Positions 10,597 through 20,140 of a stretch of 64,000 bases of DNA are shown here, piece after piece; the stretch's first letter is position 1, and every line of letters begins with the position of its first letter. A program made the position numbers and the translations under genes. The notes under the pieces were generated by a model. That model searched no databases. It worked only from the letters and a program-made list of their open reading frames with translations, and was not told the DNA's origin. Source of the DNA: Massospora cicadina. Lineage: Eukaryota; Entomophthoromycota; Entomophthoromycetes; Entomophthorales; Entomophthoraceae. The stretch covers positions 1-64,000 of the forward strand of contig JAKSZP010009235.1 in NCBI GenBank assembly GCA_022478985.1. Reading direction: 5' to 3'.

Positions 10597-11643
10597 GTGA
10601 GAAGTCTCTTGCGTCTTCCACACAAAAGGAGACCCTGCCCCCTGATGGCTGTTGTCACGGCCGCCTTAAATCCCCTTGTGTCCCAATCAGACCATTTATT
10701 TAAACTGCTCTTTGCCATGGCCGAAGCCCCTAGTTTGGCTTCTTTGATTTCTACCTTTTGTGAGTTGGCTCCTGTGTCAGGACTACCTATCGACATTCTT
10801 CAGGCAGTCTTTAGAGCAAGTTTGGATTTTAGTTCTGCTCACCATGTGGTTTTGTCTACCACCCAAGGATCAATAGATCAAATAGGTGTCACTGCAACTA
10901 CTATCAAAGCTTTGCCTCGCCACGTTTCCTCATATCAAAAAGGGAATTTTATTATAAAATTCCCTAACGAATATGTAGATGATGTCCCTGACACCAAAAT
11001 AGTAGTGGATGTGGGCTCCAACCCTGCCGGAACCCCTGGGTCTAAGTTAGCATTCCCAGAGTTAACTATTAATGATTCTGTTCAAGCCCAGATGAAGGAA
11101 ATGATTTTCCCAGCCCTTGTACTTCCAATTTTCGCCCCAGCTAAGAACCCTGACCCTGGTCCTGACCTACCTATTATCTTGTCAGTCACCCATGAGTCAG
11201 TTGAATCTCTAAATAAACAGAATTCCTCTTATTTCCTTGTACCTATGAGAATTAGTATTGGTTCCCATCATTTCTCCTTTGAAGCTCTGGTGGATACCGG
11301 AGCAGCGGGGAATTTCATGAGTGTTGAGTTGGCACAACAATTGAAACTAGATATGGATGTGGGCTCCTCAGTAATGGTGGTCTCCCCCATTTATCAGTAT
11401 TTGTATATCGTTCGCCGCCCAATACACTTCTCAATTCACCAATATAACTTCTGTGATCATTTTTCAGCCATGCTGAACCTGATGTTCCCAGTGATCTTGG
11501 GTGTGGGATGGTGGTGCCAACAACATGTGAAGATTCATTTAGAGTCTAATACGTTGTCATTTGCCAATTACAATTTGGAGGGAGAGTTCCCTCTGATCAA
11601 TACCCTCAAGAAAATTCAAGAAACAGCTCTATCACCACCCTAG
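10597..11643 (+). CDS. Ty3 gag-protease frame, retroviral-type aspartic protease domain
   Basis: A 348-codon open frame, the longest uninterrupted one in this element. The protease motif LVDTGAAG is at residues 232-238 (catalytic Asp about 233), and the flap/dimer motif VILG is at about 299-302. These are the two hallmarks of Ty3 proteases, which cleave Gag-Pol in the virus-like particle. The N-terminal ~200 residues are gag or linker without a zinc knuckle. The frame opens with a non-ATG codon. Sequence from 10286 to 10600 encodes gag-like peptide in another frame, so the true start was upstream and a frameshift lies near 10580. Its stop overlaps the start of the RT region, where the frame changes again. 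Confidence 0.65.
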   Translation: MRSLLRLPHKRRPCPLMAVVTAALNPLVSQSDHLFKLLFAMAEAPSLASLISTFCELAPVSGLPIDILQAVFRASLDFSSAHHVVLSTTQGSIDQIGVTATTIKALPRHVSSYQKGNFIIKFPNEYVDDVPDTKIVVDVGSNPAGTPGSKLAFPELTINDSVQAQMKEMIFPALVLPIFAPAKNPDPGPDLPIILSVTHESVESLNKQNSSYFLVPMRISIGSHHFSFEALVDTGAAGNFMSVELAQQLKLDMDVGSSVMVVSPIYQYLYIVRRPIHFSIHQYNFCDHFSAMLNLMFPVILGVGWWCQQHVKIHLESNTLSFANYNLEGEFPLINTLKKIQETALSPP

Positions 11644-11651
11644 TTACTTCC

Positions 11652-13045
11652 GTGGGCATTCCAGCCAAGTTTCCCGAAAACTTAATGCCATATCGCAGAA
11701 TTTTTGACATGGAAAAGGTGGATCGTTTGCCAAAACATACTAGGTATGATTGTGGATTTCGGACAACTGTGGAGCTGGTGAACATCAATTGCCCGCTGTA
11801 TCCTCATACAGCGGAGGAAGAGGTTGCACTCAATACCTGGTTGGACAATATGTTAAAAAAAGGTTGGTTGTTTAAAGAAACTCTACCTGTCGCCTCCCCT
11901 ATCAATTTTACAAGAAAATTGGATGGATTGCTCCGCCCTTGAGTGGATTATAGTCACCTAAACAAATTAACAGTTACAGATCCCTACCCATTGCCCCTGG
12001 AGCAGACAATCAGTCAGGCAATTGCTAAATCCCAGGTGTTCTTGAAACTTGACCTGGTGAATGCTTTTAACCAGATTTGAGTAATGGAAAAACAAGAATG
12101 GCTGACCGCAATTTGAACGAGGCGTGGCATTTTTCAATTTCGCGTAATGCCCTTCAGGTTGAAAAGTGCTCCCGCACATTTCAACACTTAATTGACAACG
12201 CGTTAGGGGATCTCCAGTTCTCCTGTGCTATTGTATATATTGATGATATCCTAGTCCATTCCCCAACTTTTGAACAACATGCTATTGACTTAGAAGCAGT
12301 GGTGGTTGCCTTGCATAAAGCAGATCTGTTCCCCATAGCTTCCAAGTGCAAGTTTTATAAGGAAGAGGTTACATTTCTCGGAAACTTGGTACTTAAAGAA
12401 GGTGTAGCCATCCCCCCAATAAATTAGATGTGATCTGAGAATGGCCAACCTCAACTACACAGAAGCAGCTTCGAAGTTTCCTAGGTACTATCATTTTTTT
12501 AAAAAAAATTTCCCCACACTCTCCCAGTTGGCCGCCCCACTCCAGCCCCTCACAGGGAAAAATGTACCATTTTGTTGGACCCCCAAATGCCATCAGGCGT
12601 TTGAATTGATCAAGGAGTTGTTTGTGTCTCCCCCATTCTGAAACACACTGATCCCACCAAACTGTATATTGTCACATGTGATGCTTCATCAGTAGCTGTG
12701 GGCGCGATGCTGCTTCAGGACCACGATGGTCTGGAACATCCAGTCGCTTATTTTCCCCAAAAATTCACCGCTATGGAGCAATCCTGGGCCATTTATGACA
12801 AGAAACTGGCTGATGTTGCATGGGCATTAACTCATTGATGGTACCTGTTGCAAGGTGCTCATCATGAGTTAACGGTTCACATGGATCACCAGGCTCTCTT
12901 GTATTTTTTCAAGCCCCAAAAATTGGCACACCGGCAAGTTTGAACCTATCAGGACCTGTGCAGTTTTAACTTTAAATATGAATTTATCAAAGGGGCGCTA
13001 AATGTCCTTCCCAATTTCCTAAGCCGTAGTCTCACTCCCTGCCTC
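11652..13045 (+). pseudogene. Ty3 reverse transcriptase and RNase H, broken
   Basis: Three frames together give a Ty3 RT: an N-terminal block (CPLYPHTAEEEVAL), VDYSHLNKLT with a TGA just before it, LKLDLVNAFNQI, and YIDD near 12238, so the catalytic Asp pair is intact. The block then continues to about 12430. The RNase H part reads CDASSVAVGAMLLQ (12680-12720), with ALTH and LTVHMDHQAL further on. Stops include a TGA at 12078-12080 in place of a conserved Arg, a TGA near 12836 and another near 12940. The YIDD contrasts with the YLDN/FLDN of the other Ty3 family in this window. Confidence 0.8.
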
Positions 13046-14640
13046 ATGGAACCTGAGGAAGTGGATCTCGTTACCATGATTCCTACCACTCAAATTCTGT
13101 CAATCATTCCCTCTGTTGTTTCCTCCACCGCGTTGTCACCCAATGACCCATTATTGGCCCAGGTGTTAGCTGGTCAAATGGCCTGCCCTGAGGGCGTGGA
13201 GTTGATTGAACACTTGACTCACTCAAGTCCCAAACACTCTCTATATTCTTTAGAAGAAGGTCTCATTTACTTCCGTTCTCATGTTTGGGTTCCCCCCTCC
13301 TTCCACCCAAAAGTATTCCACACACACCATGATCCCCCCGTGATCAGACACCCTGGCAACAAGAAATGAATCGACTTGATTAAGTGAACCTTTAATTGGG
13401 CAGGACTGACCAAAGAGGTTCCGGCTTGGATCACCAATTGTGTTACTTGCACTAGGGCCAAGTCGGACCGCTTCAGAAAAAATGGTCTTCTGCACCCTTT
13501 ACAACAGGCGGAAGGTCCATGGACCTCGGTGTCTGTAGATTTCATTGTTGATCTCCCTGTTCTAATGGGTTCACAGCAGTGATGGCGATGGTCGATTGCT
13601 TTACAAAATTTTCCCTGTTTATCCCTTGTACTTCTGCGATTACATCATAAGAAACTGCCCATCTGTTCATTTTGACATGTGTTTTTGATGTTTGGTCTTC
13701 TTAGGAAATCGCTAGTGACTGGGGCACCCAGTTTACCACCCAGTTTTGGAGTGAACTCTTATCAATCCTTAAATAACCCCCTGTCGATCCATGGCATATC
13801 ATCCCCAGTCCGATGGTCAGACTGAGAGGGTTAACCAAGTTCTCTAACAGTACCTGCGTTGCTATGCTGTAGCCGCGCAGGATTCCTGGGCCGATGAATT
13901 GCCTCTCGCCCAATTTGCATACAATAATGGGACTCACGCATCCATAGGGTTTTCACCATATGAAGCAACATTGGGTTATAACCCATTGTTCCAGTCAGAG
14001 CATGCTTGCAACCAGAAGTGCAAGATGCCACAGATCATGCTGCCTATAATTGATTGACTCAAGCTTTAGTGCAGGAACACCTCACTAAAGCCATTGATGA
14101 CTATATGTGATTCACAAAAAGTGTAAGCGCCTTCTGGGTCATGACTTTACGGTGGGATCTTATGTCATTCTTGATACTCACCATTTGTGAATCCAAACCC
14201 CTTCCTGCAAATTCGCCAGTAAGCGTTCAGGTCCTCACTTAGTGGAGGAGGTATTGGGTAATGGGGCATTCCGTTTGAAGCTTCCCGTGCATTTGAAGCA
14301 ACACCCAGTTTTCCATGTATCCCAGCTGTCACCCTTCAAGGGTGTAATTCCCATGGACCCAGAACCAATCATTGTCAATAATGAGGAAGAAGCTGAGGTG
14401 TAGGCCATCCTGGCATCTTTGAAGTCGCAACAATCAGTCCAATATCTTGTGGACTGGAAAGGATATCCAGCGTCTAAAATAGTTGGGTCAAGGTGCGCAA
14501 TTGCAAAAATTGCATGGCTCTGGTTGACGACTTCCACACATCCCACCCTGAGGCTCCCCACCCGCTACAGAAGATTGCGAAGATTATGGCTATCAAGTTA
14601 CCCAAAGTGCATAAGAACGTGGCTCTGGTGAAGTTTCCCA
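13046..14640 (+). pseudogene. Ty3 integrase with C-terminal chromodomain, broken
   Basis: It opens with an intact 107-codon block (13046-13369) containing the linker and part of the zinc-binding domain. It continues through a C-x2-C pair (CVTCTRAK), a core start (SVDFIVDLP near 13540) and many stops to a chromodomain at about 14400-14570 (VQYLVDWKGYPAS, then in another frame SWVKVRNCKNC). The minus-strand copy at 56682-58381 is colinear and better preserved. Integrase joins the cDNA ends to the target, and the chromodomain is thought to bind methylated histone tails. The frameshift within the chromodomain makes this copy non-functional. Confidence 0.75.
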
Positions 14641-14660
14641 GTGGGGGTGCCATTCTTTTA

Positions 14661-14674
14661 GAAAAAGGAAAGGG
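14661..14674 (+). other. Polypurine tract
   Basis: GAAAAAGGAAAGGG lies three bases before the TGTAAGTC start of the 3' LTR, the position where plus-strand DNA synthesis is primed. The minus-strand chromovirus has the same tract beside its LTR start at 56656. Confidence 0.8.
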
Positions 14675-14677
14675 TAA

Positions 14678-16045
14678 TGTAAGTCTCGGGGAGTGTCCTT
14701 TGGCTCTCTTTGAGCTATCTTTCTGTTCCCAAATAAAAAGACACCAAATTAGGATGGTGGTACCCCTTATCACCCAGGGCGATCTCACTCATTTAGTTGA
14801 TGAGCGATGGGTGACAGCCCTTCTGCTTTGGGTCCCTCCTCCAATTCCCTCACTCACCTCAGCAGAACTGTTGTGGGGTTAATGAAATCTGTACTGAGAT
14901 TATCAAATTGAAATCAGTCGGATCAAATTTGGGTGGAAATATGGCTGATGGCCAGAATTCAAATGGCTGTAAAAGCATGAAGAATGAGATATCAGCTGGA
15001 TCACCTGACGAATCCAATTTGTCTCCAGAAAACAGTAGAACAAATATTGGACGCCATTGACGAGGGTTTGAAGCCTTCTGATAGTAATCTGGGTATTGCG
15101 CCTGATGTGCTGCTGTCAACTGAACGAATGGTTAAATGACCAAGTGTAGGTGGGTTGGCCACCTCAAACCCATTCCCAACCAAATGGTCCTGTCCCTATA
15201 TGGGATGGCCTTGGGGGATTCCCATCACTCATTGGGCTAAACGCCGTCATGCTAACCATCAGAAATGTAGTCGAGCCTTGGCCCAGACATTTGAGGTCGA
15301 ACTGACAGAGACTTGGCCTGCCACAAAATTTTGTGATGTCAGTTTCCAGAGAATAAACTCCCCCACTTCCAACCAATTCAACGGTTAGGTCGAATTTGTG
15401 GATCCTGCCCATGCCTTGTCACTACCCAATTGACCACTATTTTATCAGTTGCATGGCACTGAGAAGGTTGTTGGTCAATTTTCTTACTTTCTTTCCAAAA
15501 AAAAAAATTTATTAAAAACCCAAATTTTTATTTCTTATTTTTTTGGCCACATCCCAGATGGCATTCTCCTGGTGGTCCGCCGCTCCACACTCTGGGTGGG
15601 CCTTACCAATCCTTTTGGTTACCATGGTTCCCCCATTGCTGATTGGTTTCAATGAGTCCGATATTTTTGGCTCTACAATCCTGTCCTTATGACCTTCCAG
15701 CAGCAATATACAGGGATTTTATGGCCCTATGTTTGCCAACTACAAGAGAAAATCCGCTTCTCTACCACCCCCGATGAAATGGCCTTAACAACCAAGAATC
15801 TCGTGGAGACTATCACAGTAGTTCCCCCTGTTACTAGAACCCCTGGTTCTGGATCATACTCAGTGTGGTTTGCCGTCAGTATAGCCTAACCTTGTCATAT
15901 CGCCATCATTTTGTGGTATCGTATTTCCCATCTCCATATCAAGTTGTACAGTCAGCAATGCCTCTGGCATTCTGGCTTGCTTTCTGGATGCTCACGCATC
16001 CCAACTGGCAGGCTGGTCTAAACTTCTTCTGCCATTTCCATGACA
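14678..16045 (+). repeat. 3' LTR of the chromovirus
   Basis: A 1368-bp LTR from TGTAAGTC to CATGACA, followed by the target duplication GATAA at 16046-16050. It matches the split 5' LTR along its length, including the ~235-bp segment missing from the nested solo LTR. It contains an AATAAAAAGA-type signal near 14730. Confidence 0.88.
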
Positions 16046-16317
16046 GATAAGCATTCTCCGCTGCCCACCTGGTTGGTTGTTTTTGTTCAGTGTGATTCAT
16101 TCAATTGCTCATTTTGGGCGTTTTGTTTGAATCAAATTTAGTTAAGTTATTTTTAGTTTAAGTTTTTATCTTGGTAATGTCCTTCCCCTGGTTAGCTCAC
16201 CTCAGTTAAATAAAAGAAGAACCTGTTTAAGCACAATGTAAGGTCCTTTTCATAAAGTAGATAACTTAGGTGTTGTAACACTTTAAGCGCTGGTAACTAA
16301 TAACAATGAGTACCAAA

Positions 16318-18880
16318 TGTGAACTTCTGGGTATATGGCTTGCTTTGGCTCTCTAGTTAACTTCACAGGTTTTTGATATATGATTTGTATGAATTGTTGA
16401 CATTAAATGGATAAAATATGTTAGTAATAGTATGAAGACTATTACTTTAGTTAAGTTTCTCACAAAAACCACTTTACATATTTATTGCTACGTTAAACTG
16501 GTGCTTGACCTTCTACCTCTTGAAGATATCTCTGTAATTGTAGGAAACTTCTCCCTCTGTCTCTTTTCTCTTCTCGCAGAGTCCGCAGAGATCTTGATAG
16601 CCAATAAAATGGACAAAGGATATCATATCTCTAAAATTCTTATCCCTAGAGTAAACTATACAATAAATGTATGACAGTCTAAATTATAAAAGTATTTACA
16701 TTAACCTAATCTTCTTTATTTACTGAATGATCGGGAGATCTCTAGTTGATTTGGTCACCTACACAACCATTGGCGCCTCACTGGGAAATAGCAGCTGTTG
16801 CCAGTGTATTAACCCTCTTAAATTGCACCCATGCAGACCTTCATCCTCTGCCTAGTAAGATTTCACCACCAACCAGAGTCACGACCTATTCTTGGTAATT
16901 GAAGAAAGTGTCACCAAAATCTCAATCAACCTCAGCGGAGTCCCTAATTAGCTAGCAGCCTTCTTACTAATGGGATCTTTATCCATCAACAACAGTCTAA
17001 ATTACTTAGAAAAGTAAACTACAAGTTACTACCAGAAGCATTATTAATTCCTCATAAGTAAACATAGATTCCTGAGTCAATTGGTGACTAACCTCAATTG
17101 AATAAATGATTAATTACCATTTGTTTAATTAAAAACAAAAAAAGTAATTTCATTGTTGAAGATCATCCCCTGATAAAGCATTTTTGTTTCACATATCAAC
17201 ATCCAGAAGATTAATAAATATTTGTTAGGGTTAATTTCCCAAACAGCTGGAACGCACCCTAGAGGATCGCTCAACAAAAGGAAAACAGAAATCATTCTCT
17301 TAGGCAAGTACACTAACAACTGGGCTACAACACCAGAACCTCATACCCCCATACAAAGGAAAAACCCACTCATCTTACCCTTAGCATCACCTCCCACCAC
17401 CACTCCTGTCCGCCACCTTGGGATATGGCTGGAAACAGGGGGATATGCCAATGAGACAATGGAAAGCAACCTACTACAGCGGGTATCCAAACGCGTCGCC
17501 TCCCTCAAGGGAAGATCCCCAGGACTAACAGGGCGAGTAGCAGTTGCTAACTCACTCATCCTCCCAATACTATGGTACCCTGCCCATGCAATCGCCTTCT
17601 CACCCACATTTATAACATCAATCCGCGCGCTCATCCAGGGCTGGCTGTGGCCCAGATCCCATCCTCCCATATGGATGGAAACACTCTTTGGCCCACGCTC
17701 AAGCGGAGGCATGGGACTAATAGATTTTGAGAGCCACGCCAACTGCATCCTGGGTACCTGGATAAAGGAAGTCCTTGCCCCAGACCTCCCGCAACAACAC
17801 TGGTACAGGGCAGTGAGAATTAACTTCGCACAGGCGCTCAATTAACCAACCCACATAGCCCACCCAGACTACTATCATACCTTGCTAAACACTCTACCAC
17901 AACAGGCCCGCATGGAACCCCCCTCACTTCAAACGTATCCTCCAAATCATCCGCCACATGGGATGGACCTTAGAGAACACTGGCACTGTGCAGGGAAGGG
18001 GACGACCCAGCCCCCACTTTAAATTAAGAAATTCAGAAAACCACACCCAGAGAGACATGCTTGCTATGACCCCAACCATTGCTAGAATCGAATAATTAGA
18101 TGCGTTGGACATCCCCTACGATTTAACCACACAGAATACAGTGTGGAGAATGACTCACCACCCTCCACGCAACCTGCACAGTATGTGGAGGAAAGGCTCC
18201 CCTACATCACCGCCTAAAAACATGCCCCCCAACCAAAGCCATATGGCAGGAAATCGTGCGCCTGCTTGAGATCCAAAACGAGCAGGAATTTTCTATATCA
18301 AAGAGCCTCCTTGCACTCCAGATCGAATCACCAATCCCATCTACCCCTGCTCCCTAATGATACCCATTGCAATGTGAACAATCCACACCATTGCCTTAGA
18401 TGCATTCAGGGGCACGTTCCCAACCATCCATGGGATTATCAACAGGTTCCACGTCCACTTACTGGAGTACTTCCAATCCTGGCTCAATGGTTATATGAGG
18501 CCAAGGCAACAGGCGCTCATATAATCGTGGTTCCCATTCTGGTTCCTCCACACAGACCCCTTCCTTCACACCTGCTCCATAGTGGGGGAAACCCCCTCAG
18601 AGTAGCATACCAACCCCCCATACCTGGCAGTCCCGCTGGCAACAGGGTAACCTGAGTATCCCGGGGTGCCCAATTTTATATATCTTCATTTTCCACACAT
18701 ATTTGGTAATGCCCGTCCCCTGGTAAGCTTGCCTCAGTTAAATAAAGGGTTGATTCCCAAACATGAGTTATCTTTTAAAACAATACCTCTCACATCCACT
18801 AAAGGATCTAATCTTCCAGTGGGCAAGAAGTCATAATGTAATCTAATTGGCTAGGTAATGTTGCATATCAAAAACCAACA
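16318..18880 (-). repeat. Minus-strand LTR (family Y), interrupted by a LINE
   Basis: On the minus strand the LTR starts at 18880 (TGTTGG) and ends at 16318 (...TTCACA). It is interrupted by the LINE fragment at 17246-18746. To the left, a two-base spacer precedes TGGTACTCATTG (16304-16315), a degraded form of the TGGTGCTCACTACAGGGG primer-binding site, so this is the 5' LTR of an element whose body extended leftwards. It aligns with the LTRs at 19110-22273 and 33980-35010, including the internal TTGGCGCC motif near 16769 and the U3 hairpin near 17150. Confidence 0.7.
17246..18746 (+). mobile_element. 5'-truncated LINE with ORF2 C-terminal half
   Basis: A 1501-bp insertion flanked by near-identical duplications of about 17 bp (GGGTTAATTTCCCAAACA at 17228-17245; GGGTTGATTCCCAAACA at 18747-18763). 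ORF2 sequence runs from 17246 in a frame open to about 17845 (HLGIWLETGGY, LTGRVAVANS, GPRSSGGMGLIDF). It is the region after the RT palm and matches the LINE copies at 51400-51950 and 60325-60864 (minus). It then continues in other frames to a C-terminal zinc block (near 18170-18250). The 3' end has the AGTTAAATAAAG tail shared with the ORF1-only units. 5' truncation is the usual outcome of incomplete reverse transcription. Confidence 0.85.
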
Positions 18881-20140
18881 TGTGTCCTACCAAATTCATA
18901 AGTATCTTAGTAAGCAACCTTTTCAACTGCAAAGCTTGATACTGTTAAAATTTTACTAAAATTTTTCTTTTTTGATTAACTTTTCTATTCAGAGGTTGCT
19001 ACATATACTCCAGTATGAATTCTTGATATGGGATATCACCAGTTGGTCAAAGTAATCTAATGGCCAAATCTCATTCTCATCTGTAATGATTATATGCAAT
19101 AAAGGCGCGTTAATTTTTTTGGAGCTGTTTACACTTCTCTGAGAGTAGCTCGTTTCAGCTCCCTATATTAAGTGCGCAGGTTCTTTTGTACATGCTTCAT
19201 CTAAATTGTTGATTTGATTTGAATTGTCAGTATTATTATGAAGAATATTACTCTTGTTGAGCTTCTGATAGGCGAGATGATTATTAGGACTAACGCTAAA
19301 CTGATGCTTGTCCTAATCTTGAATGGTCTGGAATATTGATAGGAATTTTTTCCCACATCTGTTGAACTTAACCTAGAATCAGGTTCAGTAGTTCTTTTAT
19401 CACTTCTGTGGAACTTAACCTAGGATCAGGTTTAGCAGTTCTTCATCCTTCTCATCACGCAGAGTCCACGGAGATAACAATAATATAAACAAAGGATCTC
19501 TTATCCTTACAAAACTCTAGTCTTAAGAGTATAATTCTAGTCTAGATTATTAAAAAGTATTTGAACCTTTCTTATCTAATAATTTTTATATCTGTTTTAT
19601 TTAGAAAAATGCAAGGGAATTATAACTGAACTTGGCGCCAAAACTCTTCTGTTGTCATCCCAATTAGAAATGGCAGCCGTTGCTGATGAATTAACCCTTT
19701 AGGGTTGCTCAAAGTGATAATCTTACTCATCAGTTTTATGTAGATTCTCTTGCTAACCTCAATACGACCTCTTTTGGGTTGAAACAAAGAACTAGTCACC
19801 GCCTTTGCTCAACCCCATCGAGTCACTCTTAATAGGTTAACAACCTGCATAGGTAGTGGGACTCTTACAAATAAACAGTACTTGCATTACCTAAAAAGGT
19901 TATCTTGCAAGTTGCTTTGTCATAGTTGGCATCAATCGCCTAGCAACTCATAAACCCCTTAGTCAATTGGTAACTAAATCTATCAACTCCTATAAGTTAA
20001 TTAAGTTAATAATAATAAAAATTGAAAACCTAATCACTTGTTTGTTGGTGGGATCACCCTTGACAAAACATTAATGATCAGTAGTTCAAAACCTGGCAAA
20101 TTGCTAAATATTCGTTCAGGATAGTACTCCAAACAATAGT

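Larger units (their letters stand above)
7694..16045 (+). mobile_element. Ty3 chromovirus, near full length, degenerate
   Basis: An 8352-bp element flanked by the 5-bp duplication GATAA (7689-7693 and 16046-16050), inserted in ORF1 unit 1. Its LTRs begin TGTAAGTC (7694, 14678) and end near CATGACA (10209 in decayed form, 16045). The internal region runs gag, protease, RT, RNase H, integrase, chromodomain. A polypurine tract precedes the 3' LTR. The 5' LTR is interrupted by a related solo LTR. I cannot identify a convincing tRNA-complementary primer-binding site directly after 10209. Every domain except gag-protease carries stops or frameshifts, so the copy is inactive. Confidence 0.85.
5927..16214 (+). 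mobile_element. ORF1-only LINE-like unit 1, interrupted by a Ty3 element
   Basis: The unit occupies 5927-7693 plus 16051-16214, about 1.93 kb once the Ty3 insertion is removed. It is flanked by AGAAGAACCTGTT at 5914-5926 and 16215-16227, a target duplication of the length made by LINE retrotransposition. Its 5' end (CTCTCTTTCCACTCAGCGTAAC) matches that of unit 2 (20141-22060, minus). Its 3' end carries the tail TCCCCTGGTTAGCTCACCTC followed by AGTTAAATAAAA, shared with unit 2 and with the LINE fragment at 17246-18746. It encodes one gag-like ORF1 and no reverse transcriptase. Confidence 0.8.

Noticed and set aside
11938..12950. TGA read as Trp or another amino acid (alternative genetic code)
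   Set aside because: TGA replaces Arg, Trp and others alike, and TAA and TAG also interrupt the same genes. The pattern is that of C-to-T decay, not recoding.
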